Source: Microbulbifer sp. VAAF005 (GTDB lineage Bacteria; Pseudomonadota; Gammaproteobacteria; Pseudomonadales; Cellvibrionaceae). From it: 64,000 nucleotides of DNA. The stretch is from assembly GCF_030012985.1 (NCBI RefSeq), contig NZ_CP120233.1:2029001-2093000 (forward strand), in the 5' to 3' direction. This document shows positions 54,976 through 64,000 of this stretch, piece by piece. The notes under the pieces are model-generated. The model made no database searches and was not told where the DNA came from. It saw only the letters and a program-made list of their open reading frames with translations. A program made the position numbers and the translations under genes. Positions within the stretch are counted from its first letter, which is position 1. Each line of letters begins with the position of its first letter.

Positions 54976-56246
54976 CTACTACTACGACTAGCAAAAGGGG
55001 ACCTCTTAAATCATTTCTTCCGAAATTGAAATATAAGAAGGTTCTCTTTTTAAAAAATATCGACAAACACACAAGCTTACAATAACTTAATTCAACGAAC
55101 TTATATTGATATCGGGTATTGAATATCTCCCTCATACGCCCCTCAACATATAATCAAACAATTTCTCTTAAATCCTTATACATATCGTTGGAACTAGCTC
55201 TATATCTCTATCTTTGAGTATCTGATTACGCTCAATTTGAGCATATATTATATCGCTGACACTCCCTATGCCATCGAGATAGAAAACCGTTTATACAGCG
55301 CCAAGACTTCATTACCGAACAACCCAAAATACATACCCCAAAAATCTTGACTTTATTCCACACAGAAACGACTGCAAACCTTATTTAAAGTAAATATTTC
55401 ATATATTTAGAAAAACACCAACAAAACAAGATCAATTTTCTTAATCAGCATTACCAAGCTACACAACCAGCGCGTTCATAAAAGTAAAACCAACCAAAAC
55501 AATTCTTAGCCACACCCACTTAAGAGTCCTAAAAATCAGAACACCAAAACCTCACCCAAAAACAATGTAAAAACATCCAACATACCGATAATCACTTCAA
55601 TCCTACAAACTTAAAACCCGAGAAAAAACGAATTACCCGCACATTTTCGAACTTAAAAAACCACACACCAAAAACGCCTACTCGCCCCAACAAAACCCTT
55701 ACCAAATAAATAATCGCCAGAAAATCCAATATAAATATTGCAAGCACCTTTTTGTTGATGCACAAAATTATTTTTGATAACGTCCCTGCGCAGTATTGTA
55801 GTGACAGATAATCATGGAAGTTGGCACTATGAAAAATGCACATTATTCCAATAACTTAGCCACATTTATTACCCCACCTTTATTTCAATATTGGCAGGCG
55901 GTGTATAAGCAATTTCAATCCAAACAATACACATCCCACCAACCCACTCATTATAAGCCAACCGTAAAAAGTCATTTTTCACGGCTGAAAATTCTCGGCC
56001 CTCATTATGCGATATTAATTTACTTGCTCGATCCAGCCTTCTCAAAAGATCTGATTTATTAGCTTGAACATCTAAAAGCAACCACCCAGCCAAGGCGCCA
56101 CGCAGTTAAAGAACAAATAACAAAATTGTCATATTTGCAACATATGAAACGTCACCAAAGAGAAGTATAAACCAGGCAACACTCAAAACTATCACTTTCA
56201 ATACTGACCATTAACGACAAATCAAAAAAATAAAAATGGATAACTG
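54976..56246. other. AT-rich, G-poor spacer upstream of the peptide synthetase genes
   Basis: About 1.27 kb with no supported gene. From about 55320 to 55740 the plus strand is very poor in G and rich in A and C (runs such as AAAACCAACCAAAAC), a clear strand bias with low structure potential. Short frames on both strands (for example 55592-55843 minus, 55814-56062 plus) have odd compositions and no family resemblance. A weak, long-looped hairpin (AAAAGGGGACCT with AGGTTCTCTTTTT) at about 54994-55053 could terminate the upstream gene. The NRPS promoter should lie in the last few hundred bases, but no clear element was identified. Confidence 0.5.
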
Positions 56247-59200
56247 ATGATGGAAATCAATGAAATCGTTAACTCACCGAACATCAAAAGTGAGAATTTC
56301 AACTCAAAAGCACTATCCGTCTATAGCTGCTTAGAAAAGCAAATCAATATAAATCCAAATAAAACAGCTCTTGTATATCAAGGAATTAGTATTAGCTATC
56401 AAGAGCTTGATGAGCGCTCAAAATCACTTTCAGCCCTAATCAGCCAGGCGCTAGCTAAAGAAGAAAATTCAGAAGAAAATTTAGTTGCACTGTATTTAGA
56501 TAGAGGCTTAGACATGGTAATAGCCATGCTGGCAGTAATAAAAGCTGGTGCTGCCTATGTTCCAATCTCTACAAAGTATCCACGGGAGAGAGCTTTATAT
56601 ATTTTCAAGGACACCAAAACCAAAGTGGTTGTAACTCAGACTCATCATAAATTTCAACTGACGAGCTGGCTAAACTCAAATCGTAACCCGCCAATCTTAC
56701 TATTTTCTGACAATACAGATACTAGAGAAAGCAGCCCTTCACTGGATGAAGTAAATCAAAACTCTCTTAATGATCTTGCCTACGTACTCTACACATCAGG
56801 AACAACGGGCAACCCTAAGGGGGTCATGATCACTCATCAGAATATCCTTCACCTCGCTTCGGCGCAAATTGAAAGATTTTCACTAGAAAATTTTCAACGC
56901 ACTTTACAGTTTGCATCATATGTTTTTGATGCCAGTGTATTCGAGATATTTGCCAGTCTATTTTTAGGCCAAACGATTTATATTGCTAGTGATGAAGAAC
57001 GTAAAGACCACAATAAACTTGCAAATCTAATCAGAGACAATCAAATACAGTTTGCCACTTTACCTCCATCATTATTAGCGTTATTACCCGAAGACAAACT
57101 TCACTCCTTGCAAAGCATTGTTGTTGCCGGTGAAGCACCATCCCTAAATATGATGCAAAAGCTCAACAAGCAAAGCAAGATTTTCAATGCCTATGGACCA
57201 ACAGAGACTACTGTGTGCGCTACCGCACACCTTTTTAAGCATGGAGATTCGGCAAACAATATTGGCACGGCATTAAATAATACTAAAGCTTGGGTGTTAA
57301 ATAATAATTTACAGCAGGTGGCAATCGGAGATATCGGAGAGCTGTATCTTGGCGGCGCCGGCATTGCCGCTGGCTACTGGAAAAAACCAGACTTAACGGC
57401 CGAAAAATTCATCAGTAGCACTTTATTGCCACCAGACATTATTGATGACGATTATAAATCCATATACCAAACAGGAGATTTAGTTCGGCGCCTCCACGGA
57501 GACGAATTTGAGTTTATAGGAAGGAATGACTCACAAGTAAAAATTCGAGGTCACCGAATAGAGCTTTCAGAAATTGAAAATTGCCTAAAAACTCTAAATG
57601 GCATTGCCTTGGCATGTGTACTTGTAAGCGATACTGGACATAAACAATCGCTGCATGCATATGCAGTACTCAAGCAAGAAGTCTCGTTGGAAATACAACA
57701 GCTCGTATCACACCTAAAGGCACACCTACCATCTCACATGGTACCTGAGCATTATCTAATTTTGCCTGAGCTCCCACTGACAGAGAATGGAAAAGTAGAT
57801 AAGTCGACTTTATTATCAATGGCAAAAGACAATACGTCCGCTATCGTGGACGAGAATCTTGATTCTGAACAATCAGCTTTTCTAGCCTTAATGAATGAAT
57901 ATACAGCATTACCTTTGGCATGGAAAGAAGACTTCTTTGCCGCTGGTGGCGACTCAATCTCAGCCATTAGATTATCCTCCAAACTCGCCAGAGAAGTATC
58001 TATAAGCATTCCAGTTGAACTAATTTATACAGAGCGTACACCTGAAAATATCTGGCAGGAATTACCTCGCTGCCAACCGACTTTTAGTATCAATGCCAGG
58101 GATGAAAAATATCGAATCGTTTCACCTTTATCCTCACAGCAACGAGCTATATGGTTTTTAACGAAGTCCAATCCAGGAAATAGAGCATACCATGCAAAAA
58201 GCAAATTAATCCTAAAAGGTGAAATCAATCCAGACATTCTTACTCTCTCTATCCAGGATGTAGTCGATGCACATGAGATTTACCGAAGCTCCTATTCTTT
58301 GGAGGAGCCCTGTCAATATATCCATGAAGGCTACCAGGTAAAGTTAGCCAGATATGATTTTAGCTCCATGAATTATCAACAGGCTCAGCAGCAGGTTGAT
58401 TATTTATTGGCAGAAGAACTGAATCAGGTATTCGATATTACCCAATTACCTTTGGTACGCTGGGGATTAGTAAAATTAACAGACAAAGAACATGTTCTTA
58501 TTCACATTGAATACCACCTTGTTCATGATGGCTGGTCCTCGAATATATTTCTTGAACATTTATTCTTCTGCTACCAGCAAAGGCTTGAGGGTAGAAAAAA
58601 TATAACTCTAAATCATGTTGGGCAGTACGCAGATTTTGCTGTTTTTCAAAATAACTGGCTAACGAGCGAAGCGGCTGAAAAACAGAAACTATTTTGGTAT
58701 AAAAAACTAAAAGATGCCCCGACTAAAATTAATTTGCCCCAGACCGCCACAGGGGACTTAAAGGGAGGAGACACTAAAAAAATGAAGATCTCTCGAAGTT
58801 TTTGGCATGAGATACAAACGTATTGCCAGAAACAGGGAGTGACGCCATTTTCCTTTATGCTGGCGGCCGTCAACTTAGTATTATCTCAATATTCCGGAGA
58901 TACTGATATTTGCGTCGGCACTGGTACTGCGAACCGTAATTACCAAGGAGTAGAAAACACTATTGGAATGATGGTCGCAACCAATGTTGCAAGAATAAAA
59001 CAAAACTCAAAACAAGAAATTAATGATTTTATTCACACCTGTTTTGATACGACACAAGAAATACAAAGAAATCAGGAACTTCCATTTGAAACCGTAGTTG
59101 ATTTGGTAAATCCTGAACGTATCAAAGGACTAAATCCGTTATTTCAGGTCTGCTTTAGTTTTCATGATTCTCCCTTACCGAAAATGACATTGCCTGGCAT

Positions 59201-61331
59201 CTCAGAGATGCAATTGGTCGAAGCCATCGGCAGCAAATCCGCAAAGTTCGATTTAAATATTGTGGTTATCCCGAGGATGGGACAGGAAGGCAGTGACGAC
59301 CCAGTTACTGTCCTATGGGAGTTCAATCAGGAACGACATGCCCCTTGGTTTATTCAGAATATGATGACCTCACTTAAGTCAGTAATGGCCCAAATCCTGA
59401 ACGGGAAAGCCAGTAAAATATCAGATTTGGTTATAGCTGATCCCCAACTGAAGCAACAGCTCGCCAGATGGAATAATACCGATACTGAATATGCAGCGAC
59501 CAGTAATTTGGTCGAATTATTTGAATCCCAAGTGAGTAAAACCCCACAAAATACAGCTCTGGTGTATCAGAATAGTACTATTAGCTATCAGGAACTTAAT
59601 AAAAAAGCAAATCAACTTGCCCAGGTTATACGCTCTCAACACCGAACTCAAACTGGCCAAGAGTTAATGCCAGATACCCTAGTAGCTTTGTATTTAGATC
59701 GTAGCCTGGATATGGTGATCAGTATATTAGCCGTTCTAAAAGCTGGTGGCGCCTATTTACCTATCTCTCCAAAATACCCAGAGCAACGTACTCAATTTAT
59801 CCTTGAAGACAGTCAAGCTCCCATTATCCTAACGCAACAGTATCACTTTACTGCGATTGATAAAAAACTGTCAGAGCTAAAAAATGTTCCATTACTTATT
59901 TCTGTTGATATACCTGAATTGCTATTCACTCAATCGCCAACGGCCCCCTGTATCAAGCTCGACTCCAAAGCCCTGGCATATGTGATTTATACCTCAGGCA
60001 CTACAGGAAAACCCAAGGGGGTGATGATAGAGCATCAAAGTGTAGTAAATCTGGCTCAATACATGATCAAAAGTCATCGATTGGATACTGAAAAGCGGAT
60101 ATTGCAGTTCTCTAACTATGTTTTTGATGCTAGCGTTTTTGAAATATTCCCGGCACTTTTATCTGGCTCGGAGCTCCATATTGCTTCAGATGAATGCCGG
60201 GTTGAGAGTGAAAAGCTAATTTCATATATCAATGAAAATAATATCAACCAGGCATTTATTCCAACTGTAATGCTCAATGAAATTGCAGAGGAGCTAAGAA
60301 AGTCCACATTAACATTAGTTCACACAGGTGGTGACAATTTAAGTCCATTACCAGTATTGCCTGCCGAGCCCACATTTAATGAATATGGCCCGACAGAAGC
60401 CACGGTATGTGTGACACAGCAAAAAATAGAGAAACCTGACCAAATAAACATAGGAAAACCAATCGATAATGTGAGGCTTTATGTATTAAATGAATATGGA
60501 CACTATTCACCTGTTGGTGTTATTGGCGAATTATATATAGGTGGAGCTTGCCTGGCTCGCGGATATTTAAATAGAGAAACCTTAACGCAACAGCGATTTA
60601 TTCCCAACTATTTTGCAACACAGGAAGATCTCGATAGAGGTTACGATAGATTATATAAAACTGGTGATTTGGTCCGCTGGTTACCTGACGGTTCTCTAGA
60701 GTATTTTGGCCGTAACGACAGCCAAATAAAAATCCGTGGTTATCGAATAGAAACAAGCGAAATCGAAAACATCTTGTGCACTCACCCCGAAATAAAACAG
60801 GCAGTTGTTATTAAACGGGAGTTAAAGGGTAATCAAGTCTTGGCAGCCTATTTGGTTTCAACACATGATGTAGTACTGGATTTCGACGCAATAAAGTCAT
60901 TTCTACAGTCGAGCCTACCCAATTATATGGTACCTGATTCATATAATTTAATAGATGCCGTTCCCCTTAATATCAATGGCAAAGTTGACCCCAAACTATT
61001 ACCCGATCCAAAACTGGTCACCCAGCAAAATTATGTTGCGCCAAGAAATGACCTTGAACGACATTTATGTGTAATCTGGCAAGAAGTATTGAATCTGGAC
61101 AAAGTCGGGATAGAGGATAACTTCTTCCGTATCGGCGGTAACTCCATCAATGCAGTAAGGCTCACAGCTGTCAGCCGAAAGTCGAACGGGATAGATATTC
61201 CATTGCGCCTACTATTAGAGCACAGCACCATTGCCAGATTAGCACTCGCATTAAAGAACCAGAAAAGCGTAGTAATTCCCAAGCTGTCTGATGATCCTAC
61301 GACTATAAATCAGCTTGTAATGGAGATTTAA
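56247..61331 (+). CDS. Non-ribosomal peptide synthetase, A-T-C-A-T
   Basis: A 1694-residue synthetase with domains in the order A1 (about 28-530), T1 (about 535-605, GGDS with Ser570), C (about 620-1060), A2 (about 1088-1588) and T2 (about 1595-1670, GGNS with Ser1632). Loading starts directly with an A domain, so it is an initiation protein without starter C domain. A1 has YTSGTTGNPKG and, by alignment with GrsA, the pocket residues D-A-F-T-V-A-A-V-C-K, close to Phe-type codes. A2 reads about D-A-F-F-H-G-E-V-C-K, which I cannot assign. The C-domain motif is EYHLVHDG (755-762) in place of HHxxxDG. The catalytic His757 is kept, and the extra Glu and His resemble the EHHxxHDG signature I recall for ureido-forming C domains. 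The next synthetase gene begins three bases after the stop. Confidence 0.93.
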   Translation: MMEINEIVNSPNIKSENFNSKALSVYSCLEKQININPNKTALVYQGISISYQELDERSKSLSALISQALAKEENSEENLVALYLDRGLDMVIAMLAVIKAGAAYVPISTKYPRERALYIFKDTKTKVVVTQTHHKFQLTSWLNSNRNPPILLFSDNTDTRESSPSLDEVNQNSLNDLAYVLYTSGTTGNPKGVMITHQNILHLASAQIERFSLENFQRTLQFASYVFDASVFEIFASLFLGQTIYIASDEERKDHNKLANLIRDNQIQFATLPPSLLALLPEDKLHSLQSIVVAGEAPSLNMMQKLNKQSKIFNAYGPTETTVCATAHLFKHGDSANNIGTALNNTKAWVLNNNLQQVAIGDIGELYLGGAGIAAGYWKKPDLTAEKFISSTLLPPDIIDDDYKSIYQTGDLVRRLHGDEFEFIGRNDSQVKIRGHRIELSEIENCLKTLNGIALACVLVSDTGHKQSLHAYAVLKQEVSLEIQQLVSHLKAHLPSHMVPEHYLILPELPLTENGKVDKSTLLSMAKDNTSAIVDENLDSEQSAFLALMNEYTALPLAWKEDFFAAGGDSISAIRLSSKLAREVSISIPVELIYTERTPENIWQELPRCQPTFSINARDEKYRIVSPLSSQQRAIWFLTKSNPGNRAYHAKSKLILKGEINPDILTLSIQDVVDAHEIYRSSYSLEEPCQYIHEGYQVKLARYDFSSMNYQQAQQQVDYLLAEELNQVFDITQLPLVRWGLVKLTDKEHVLIHIEYHLVHDGWSSNIFLEHLFFCYQQRLEGRKNITLNHVGQYADFAVFQNNWLTSEAAEKQKLFWYKKLKDAPTKINLPQTATGDLKGGDTKKMKISRSFWHEIQTYCQKQGVTPFSFMLAAVNLVLSQYSGDTDICVGTGTANRNYQGVENTIGMMVATNVARIKQNSKQEINDFIHTCFDTTQEIQRNQELPFETVVDLVNPERIKGLNPLFQVCFSFHDSPLPKMTLPGISEMQLVEAIGSKSAKFDLNIVVIPRMGQEGSDDPVTVLWEFNQERHAPWFIQNMMTSLKSVMAQILNGKASKISDLVIADPQLKQQLARWNNTDTEYAATSNLVELFESQVSKTPQNTALVYQNSTISYQELNKKANQLAQVIRSQHRTQTGQELMPDTLVALYLDRSLDMVISILAVLKAGGAYLPISPKYPEQRTQFILEDSQAPIILTQQYHFTAIDKKLSELKNVPLLISVDIPELLFTQSPTAPCIKLDSKALAYVIYTSGTTGKPKGVMIEHQSVVNLAQYMIKSHRLDTEKRILQFSNYVFDASVFEIFPALLSGSELHIASDECRVESEKLISYINENNINQAFIPTVMLNEIAEELRKSTLTLVHTGGDNLSPLPVLPAEPTFNEYGPTEATVCVTQQKIEKPDQINIGKPIDNVRLYVLNEYGHYSPVGVIGELYIGGACLARGYLNRETLTQQRFIPNYFATQEDLDRGYDRLYKTGDLVRWLPDGSLEYFGRNDSQIKIRGYRIETSEIENILCTHPEIKQAVVIKRELKGNQVLAAYLVSTHDVVLDFDAIKSFLQSSLPNYMVPDSYNLIDAVPLNINGKVDPKLLPDPKLVTQQNYVAPRNDLERHLCVIWQEVLNLDKVGIEDNFFRIGGNSINAVRLTAVSRKSNGIDIPLRLLLEHSTIARLALALKNQKSVVIPKLSDDPTTINQLVMEI

Positions 61332-61334
61332 TTG

Positions 61335-64000
61335 ATGTTGGATTTACTTAAAGAACTCAAAAAAAATAGCTTAGCGGTTTGGGTCAGTGGAGATATTCTA
61401 AAGTTAGCAAGTAGCACTGATGAAATACCACAAGAACTACTAACACGATTGAAAGAAGAAAAGTCTCAGTTAGTTAATTATTTGCAAAGAAGAGAAATTG
61501 ATTCACAGGAAAAATTTTCTGAGCTTAAGGAACTTATACAATACCGCCTATCTTTTGCTCAAGAACGATTATTGTTTATTGAGCGCTTACAGCCTGAAAC
61601 CTGTGCATATCACATTCCGTATTTAGTGCAACTGGACCAAGATGCCCAATTAGATATTCTACAAAGTGCTTTTACACATTTGGCAATACGCCATCCTGTG
61701 CTCAATTCCGTCTATATGGAGTCTGACAACCAGAATATCAGCCAGATATTATCTGACTCTATTAAAATTTTGACAACCCAATTAAGCACAGAAGAAAATT
61801 TACTACCGGCGGTAAAAGATGAGATAGTGCGCCCCTTCGATCTGTCACAAGATCCACCAATGCGCCTGAAATATTATGAGGTCAATAAAAAGCTGTATTT
61901 GCTAATTATGTGGCATCATATTGCGTTTGATGGCTGGTCAATGGACATTTTCTTACGGGAATTATCTAGCACCTACCAATCTCTACTTAACAGTCAGGAA
62001 GTACGCTTACCAGACCTATCTATCCTATATAGCGATTACGCCCAATGGCAGAGGGATTACCTAAATGGAGAAAATCTCTCCAAGCTAAAGTCTTTCTGGC
62101 ATAATACCTTATGCGGTTATGAACTTTTAGCTTTACCAACAGATCGCCCTCGCCCAAAAAAAATGGATTACCGAGGAAAAAATACCTACTTTACGTTAGA
62201 GACTGGACTATCCCTGAAATTGCGGCACTATGCCCAAACAAGGGAAACTACTCTATATACCGTCCTCCTCAGTGCTTTTTTTGCAACACTGTCTAGCCTA
62301 TCAGGGCAAGAAGATATCCTGATAGGTACTCCGTCAGATAATCGTCATCATGCCCAGACCCAAGACGTAATTGGCTTTTTTGTCAACTCGCTGGCGCTAC
62401 GTGTAAAGTTAAATGCAGATATAACAGCTGATGAATTAATCAGGCAGGTACATCAGGTAGTCTCTGCGGCTAAAACTCACCAAGATCTACCATTTGAGTC
62501 TCTCATTGATACACTGGAAGTGGAAAGGGATTTGTCCCGCCATCCATTGTTTCAGGTAATGTTTACGGTACAAAGTTTTGGTTTGACAAACCTATATGAA
62601 TTGCCGTTTACCCGAGTAGAAACAGATCCTCAAAACCCATTATATTCGCCTGCAAAAGCGGATTTACGCCTGACTCTCGATGACAGTGGGAACCAGATAA
62701 AAGGTTTATTTAGTTATGCCGTAAGTCTATTTGATGAAGACAGCATTATTCGTATCGGTAGAGTCTATCAAAAAATTTTAGTACAGATGCTGGAGCAGCC
62801 CTCCCGACCTATCAATACTTTTGATAGTTTGTCAGATAGAGATCGCCAAAAAGTTTTAATTGATTGGAATCAGACAAGCTCACATAGTGGTAATGAGCTA
62901 AGTTTATCACATCTATTTGAAACTCAAGCCCTAATAAATCATGATTCAATCGCGGTTAGTTTTGAAGAACAACAATTAACTTACCAAGAGTTAAATGAAA
63001 AAGCTAATCAAATAGCAAGGGCAATACAGCATAACTATCAAGATAAACACCGAAATACGATAAGACCCGATACTATCGTTGCCTTATATTTTGAACAAAG
63101 CCTGGAAATGGTTATAGGGATATTAGCTGTGCTAAAAGCCGGCGCAGCTTACCTTCCCCTTGCCTGTGATGCACCTCAAAAACGTCTGAAATTTCAATTA
63201 GAAGACAGTAAATCTGCCCTGGTATTAAGTCAAAGTTTCAAGCTTGATAAACTCCGCTCTTTACTCGAAGAAATCCCCACTCCACCTTTATTACTTGCAG
63301 TAGATAACCAAGTAGAAACTGCGCCGTATTCTATCGAAAACCTAAGTCATGGTCCGCAAGGAAACAACCTGGCGTATCTAATCTATACCTCAGGCACAAG
63401 CGGCACTCCTAAAGGAGTAATGGTAGAGCATAAATCCGTTGTCAATCTAATTAAAGCACAAAGCGAAGCATTTAATTTTGACAATCAAGAACGTGTACTT
63501 TGGCTGTTGTCTTATGTTTTTGACGCATCAGTTGAGCCCTTTTATTTGGCTCTGTTGAATGGTGGGAGATTGATATTACCCGAAAGAGGAATATTAAAAC
63601 AACCGGAAAAAATCATCGGCTTATTAACCAAACATCAGGTTACACACTTGGTAGCATCTCCTTCTCATTTGTTGACTTTAGGTGACATCAAAGACAAACA
63701 GCAAATAAAAAGAGTGGTATTTGGCGGTGAACCTTGTTCACCAGAGTTGGTAAATATTTGGAAAGACAAGCTTATTAATGAATACGGACCAACTGAAGCT
63801 ACGGTAACAGCCATTCAAAGCCTGAACTTTTATCAGCAAAATAATAATCGATGTATAGGTCGCCCTATCAATAATGTTAAGGCTTACGTACTTAATAAAA
63901 AAGGTTGTCCGGTACCCATCGGGGCTCCAGGGGAATTATATATCGGTGGAGCAGGAGTCGCCCGAGGCTATCTCAACCAGAAAGCACTGACAGCACAGAA
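61335..64000 (+). CDS. Non-ribosomal peptide synthetase, docking-C-A..., truncated by window edge
   Basis: The frame opens at ATG 61335, three bases after the first synthetase stop, and stays open to the right edge (888 codons). Residues 1-50 (LLKELKKNSLAVWVSGDIL, then a charged helix) are a TubC-type N-terminal docking domain that would receive the chain from the upstream protein. A C domain (about 70-500) has the canonical HHIAFDG at 194-200. A third A domain begins at about 535, with YTSGTSGTPKG, FDASVE and NEYGPTEATVT. Its pocket reads about D-A-E-V-V-G-E-V-T. The Glu at the position equivalent to GrsA 239 is often seen for basic amino acids, a weak hint. The gene is AT-rich like its neighbour. 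The thioesterase and tailoring genes must lie beyond the window. Confidence 0.93.
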   Translation, partial: MLDLLKELKKNSLAVWVSGDILKLASSTDEIPQELLTRLKEEKSQLVNYLQRREIDSQEKFSELKELIQYRLSFAQERLLFIERLQPETCAYHIPYLVQLDQDAQLDILQSAFTHLAIRHPVLNSVYMESDNQNISQILSDSIKILTTQLSTEENLLPAVKDEIVRPFDLSQDPPMRLKYYEVNKKLYLLIMWHHIAFDGWSMDIFLRELSSTYQSLLNSQEVRLPDLSILYSDYAQWQRDYLNGENLSKLKSFWHNTLCGYELLALPTDRPRPKKMDYRGKNTYFTLETGLSLKLRHYAQTRETTLYTVLLSAFFATLSSLSGQEDILIGTPSDNRHHAQTQDVIGFFVNSLALRVKLNADITADELIRQVHQVVSAAKTHQDLPFESLIDTLEVERDLSRHPLFQVMFTVQSFGLTNLYELPFTRVETDPQNPLYSPAKADLRLTLDDSGNQIKGLFSYAVSLFDEDSIIRIGRVYQKILVQMLEQPSRPINTFDSLSDRDRQKVLIDWNQTSSHSGNELSLSHLFETQALINHDSIAVSFEEQQLTYQELNEKANQIARAIQHNYQDKHRNTIRPDTIVALYFEQSLEMVIGILAVLKAGAAYLPLACDAPQKRLKFQLEDSKSALVLSQSFKLDKLRSLLEEIPTPPLLLAVDNQVETAPYSIENLSHGPQGNNLAYLIYTSGTSGTPKGVMVEHKSVVNLIKAQSEAFNFDNQERVLWLLSYVFDASVEPFYLALLNGGRLILPERGILKQPEKIIGLLTKHQVTHLVASPSHLLTLGDIKDKQQIKRVVFGGEPCSPELVNIWKDKLINEYGPTEATVTAIQSLNFYQQNNNRCIGRPINNVKAYVLNKKGCPVPIGAPGELYIGGAGVARGYLNQKALTAQ

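Noticed and set aside
55814..56062. Possible 82-residue protein before the NRPS genes
   Set aside because: Weak ribosome site, odd composition and no family resemblance; overlapping open frames on the other strand are equally long.
56247..64000. Naming the product as a known Microbulbifer ureido-peptide (for example a bulbiferamide)
   Set aside because: Only the first two and a half modules are visible and A2 specificity is unclear; a named product cannot be supported.
1..64000. tRNA, rRNA, CRISPR arrays, transposases, prophage or conjugation genes
   Set aside because: Looked for along both strands by eye; none found. Short tRNAs could be missed without a search tool.

Overview
The window looks like a chromosomal piece of a marine gammaproteobacterium of the Cellvibrionales type, most plausibly Microbulbifer. 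This is inferred from protein sequence character and gene order, not from a marker gene. No rRNA, tRNA, CRISPR array, transposase or phage gene was seen.

Layout. Positions 1-5,800 hold accessory genes on the minus strand: a secreted beta-helix-like protein cut by the left edge, a membrane-anchored transglutaminase, an unknown exported protein, a frameshifted metallo-beta-lactamase-fold hydrolase, TrmO and succinate-semialdehyde dehydrogenase. Positions 5,950-27,000 hold a classical housekeeping block, all on the minus strand and read from high to low coordinates: iscR-iscS-iscU-iscA-hscB-hscA-fdx-iscX, ndk, rlmN, pilF, rodZ, ispG, hisS, yfgM, bamB, der. A good IscR type 1 operator overlaps the iscR promoter. 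The usually adjacent pair rlmN and pilF is split here by two tandem paralogous di-haem lipoproteins. Short inverted-repeat elements of one family sit at three intergenic sites (4.1, 16.1 and 20.8 kb).

Positions 27,000-43,000 carry trmJ, suhB, a PAS sensor kinase with a degenerate receiver separated from it by a frameshift, a predicted sigma-54-driven small RNA, an acyl-CoA desaturase, a three-gene ATP-grasp / inactive transglutaminase-7TM / aspartyl-protease-like cassette, yqcC, dinG, a PlsC-type acyltransferase, an NhaC antiporter and a DUF3549 protein. Positions 43,000-55,000 carry a small Cys-rich lipoprotein, pgi, a slipin/NfeD pair (nfeD frameshifted), pyrB, sbcB, argS, an RmlD-like reductase and a nucleoside-hydrolase-like lipoprotein.

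After a 1.27 kb AT-rich, G-poor spacer the right edge enters a non-ribosomal peptide synthetase locus. The first protein is A-T-C-A-T and lacks a starter C domain. The second has a TubC-type docking domain followed by C-A and is cut by the window edge. The C domain of the first protein carries EYHLVHDG in place of the usual HHxxxDG. This resembles the EHHxxHDG signature I recall for ureido-bond-forming C domains, so the locus may make a ureido-peptide.

Three genes (MBL hydrolase, kinase-receiver, nfeD) are each broken by apparent loss of one base in a G/C homopolymer of 5-6 bases. That pattern points either to sequencing or assembly undercalls or to slippage-prone tracts, and should be settled before these are called pseudogenes.
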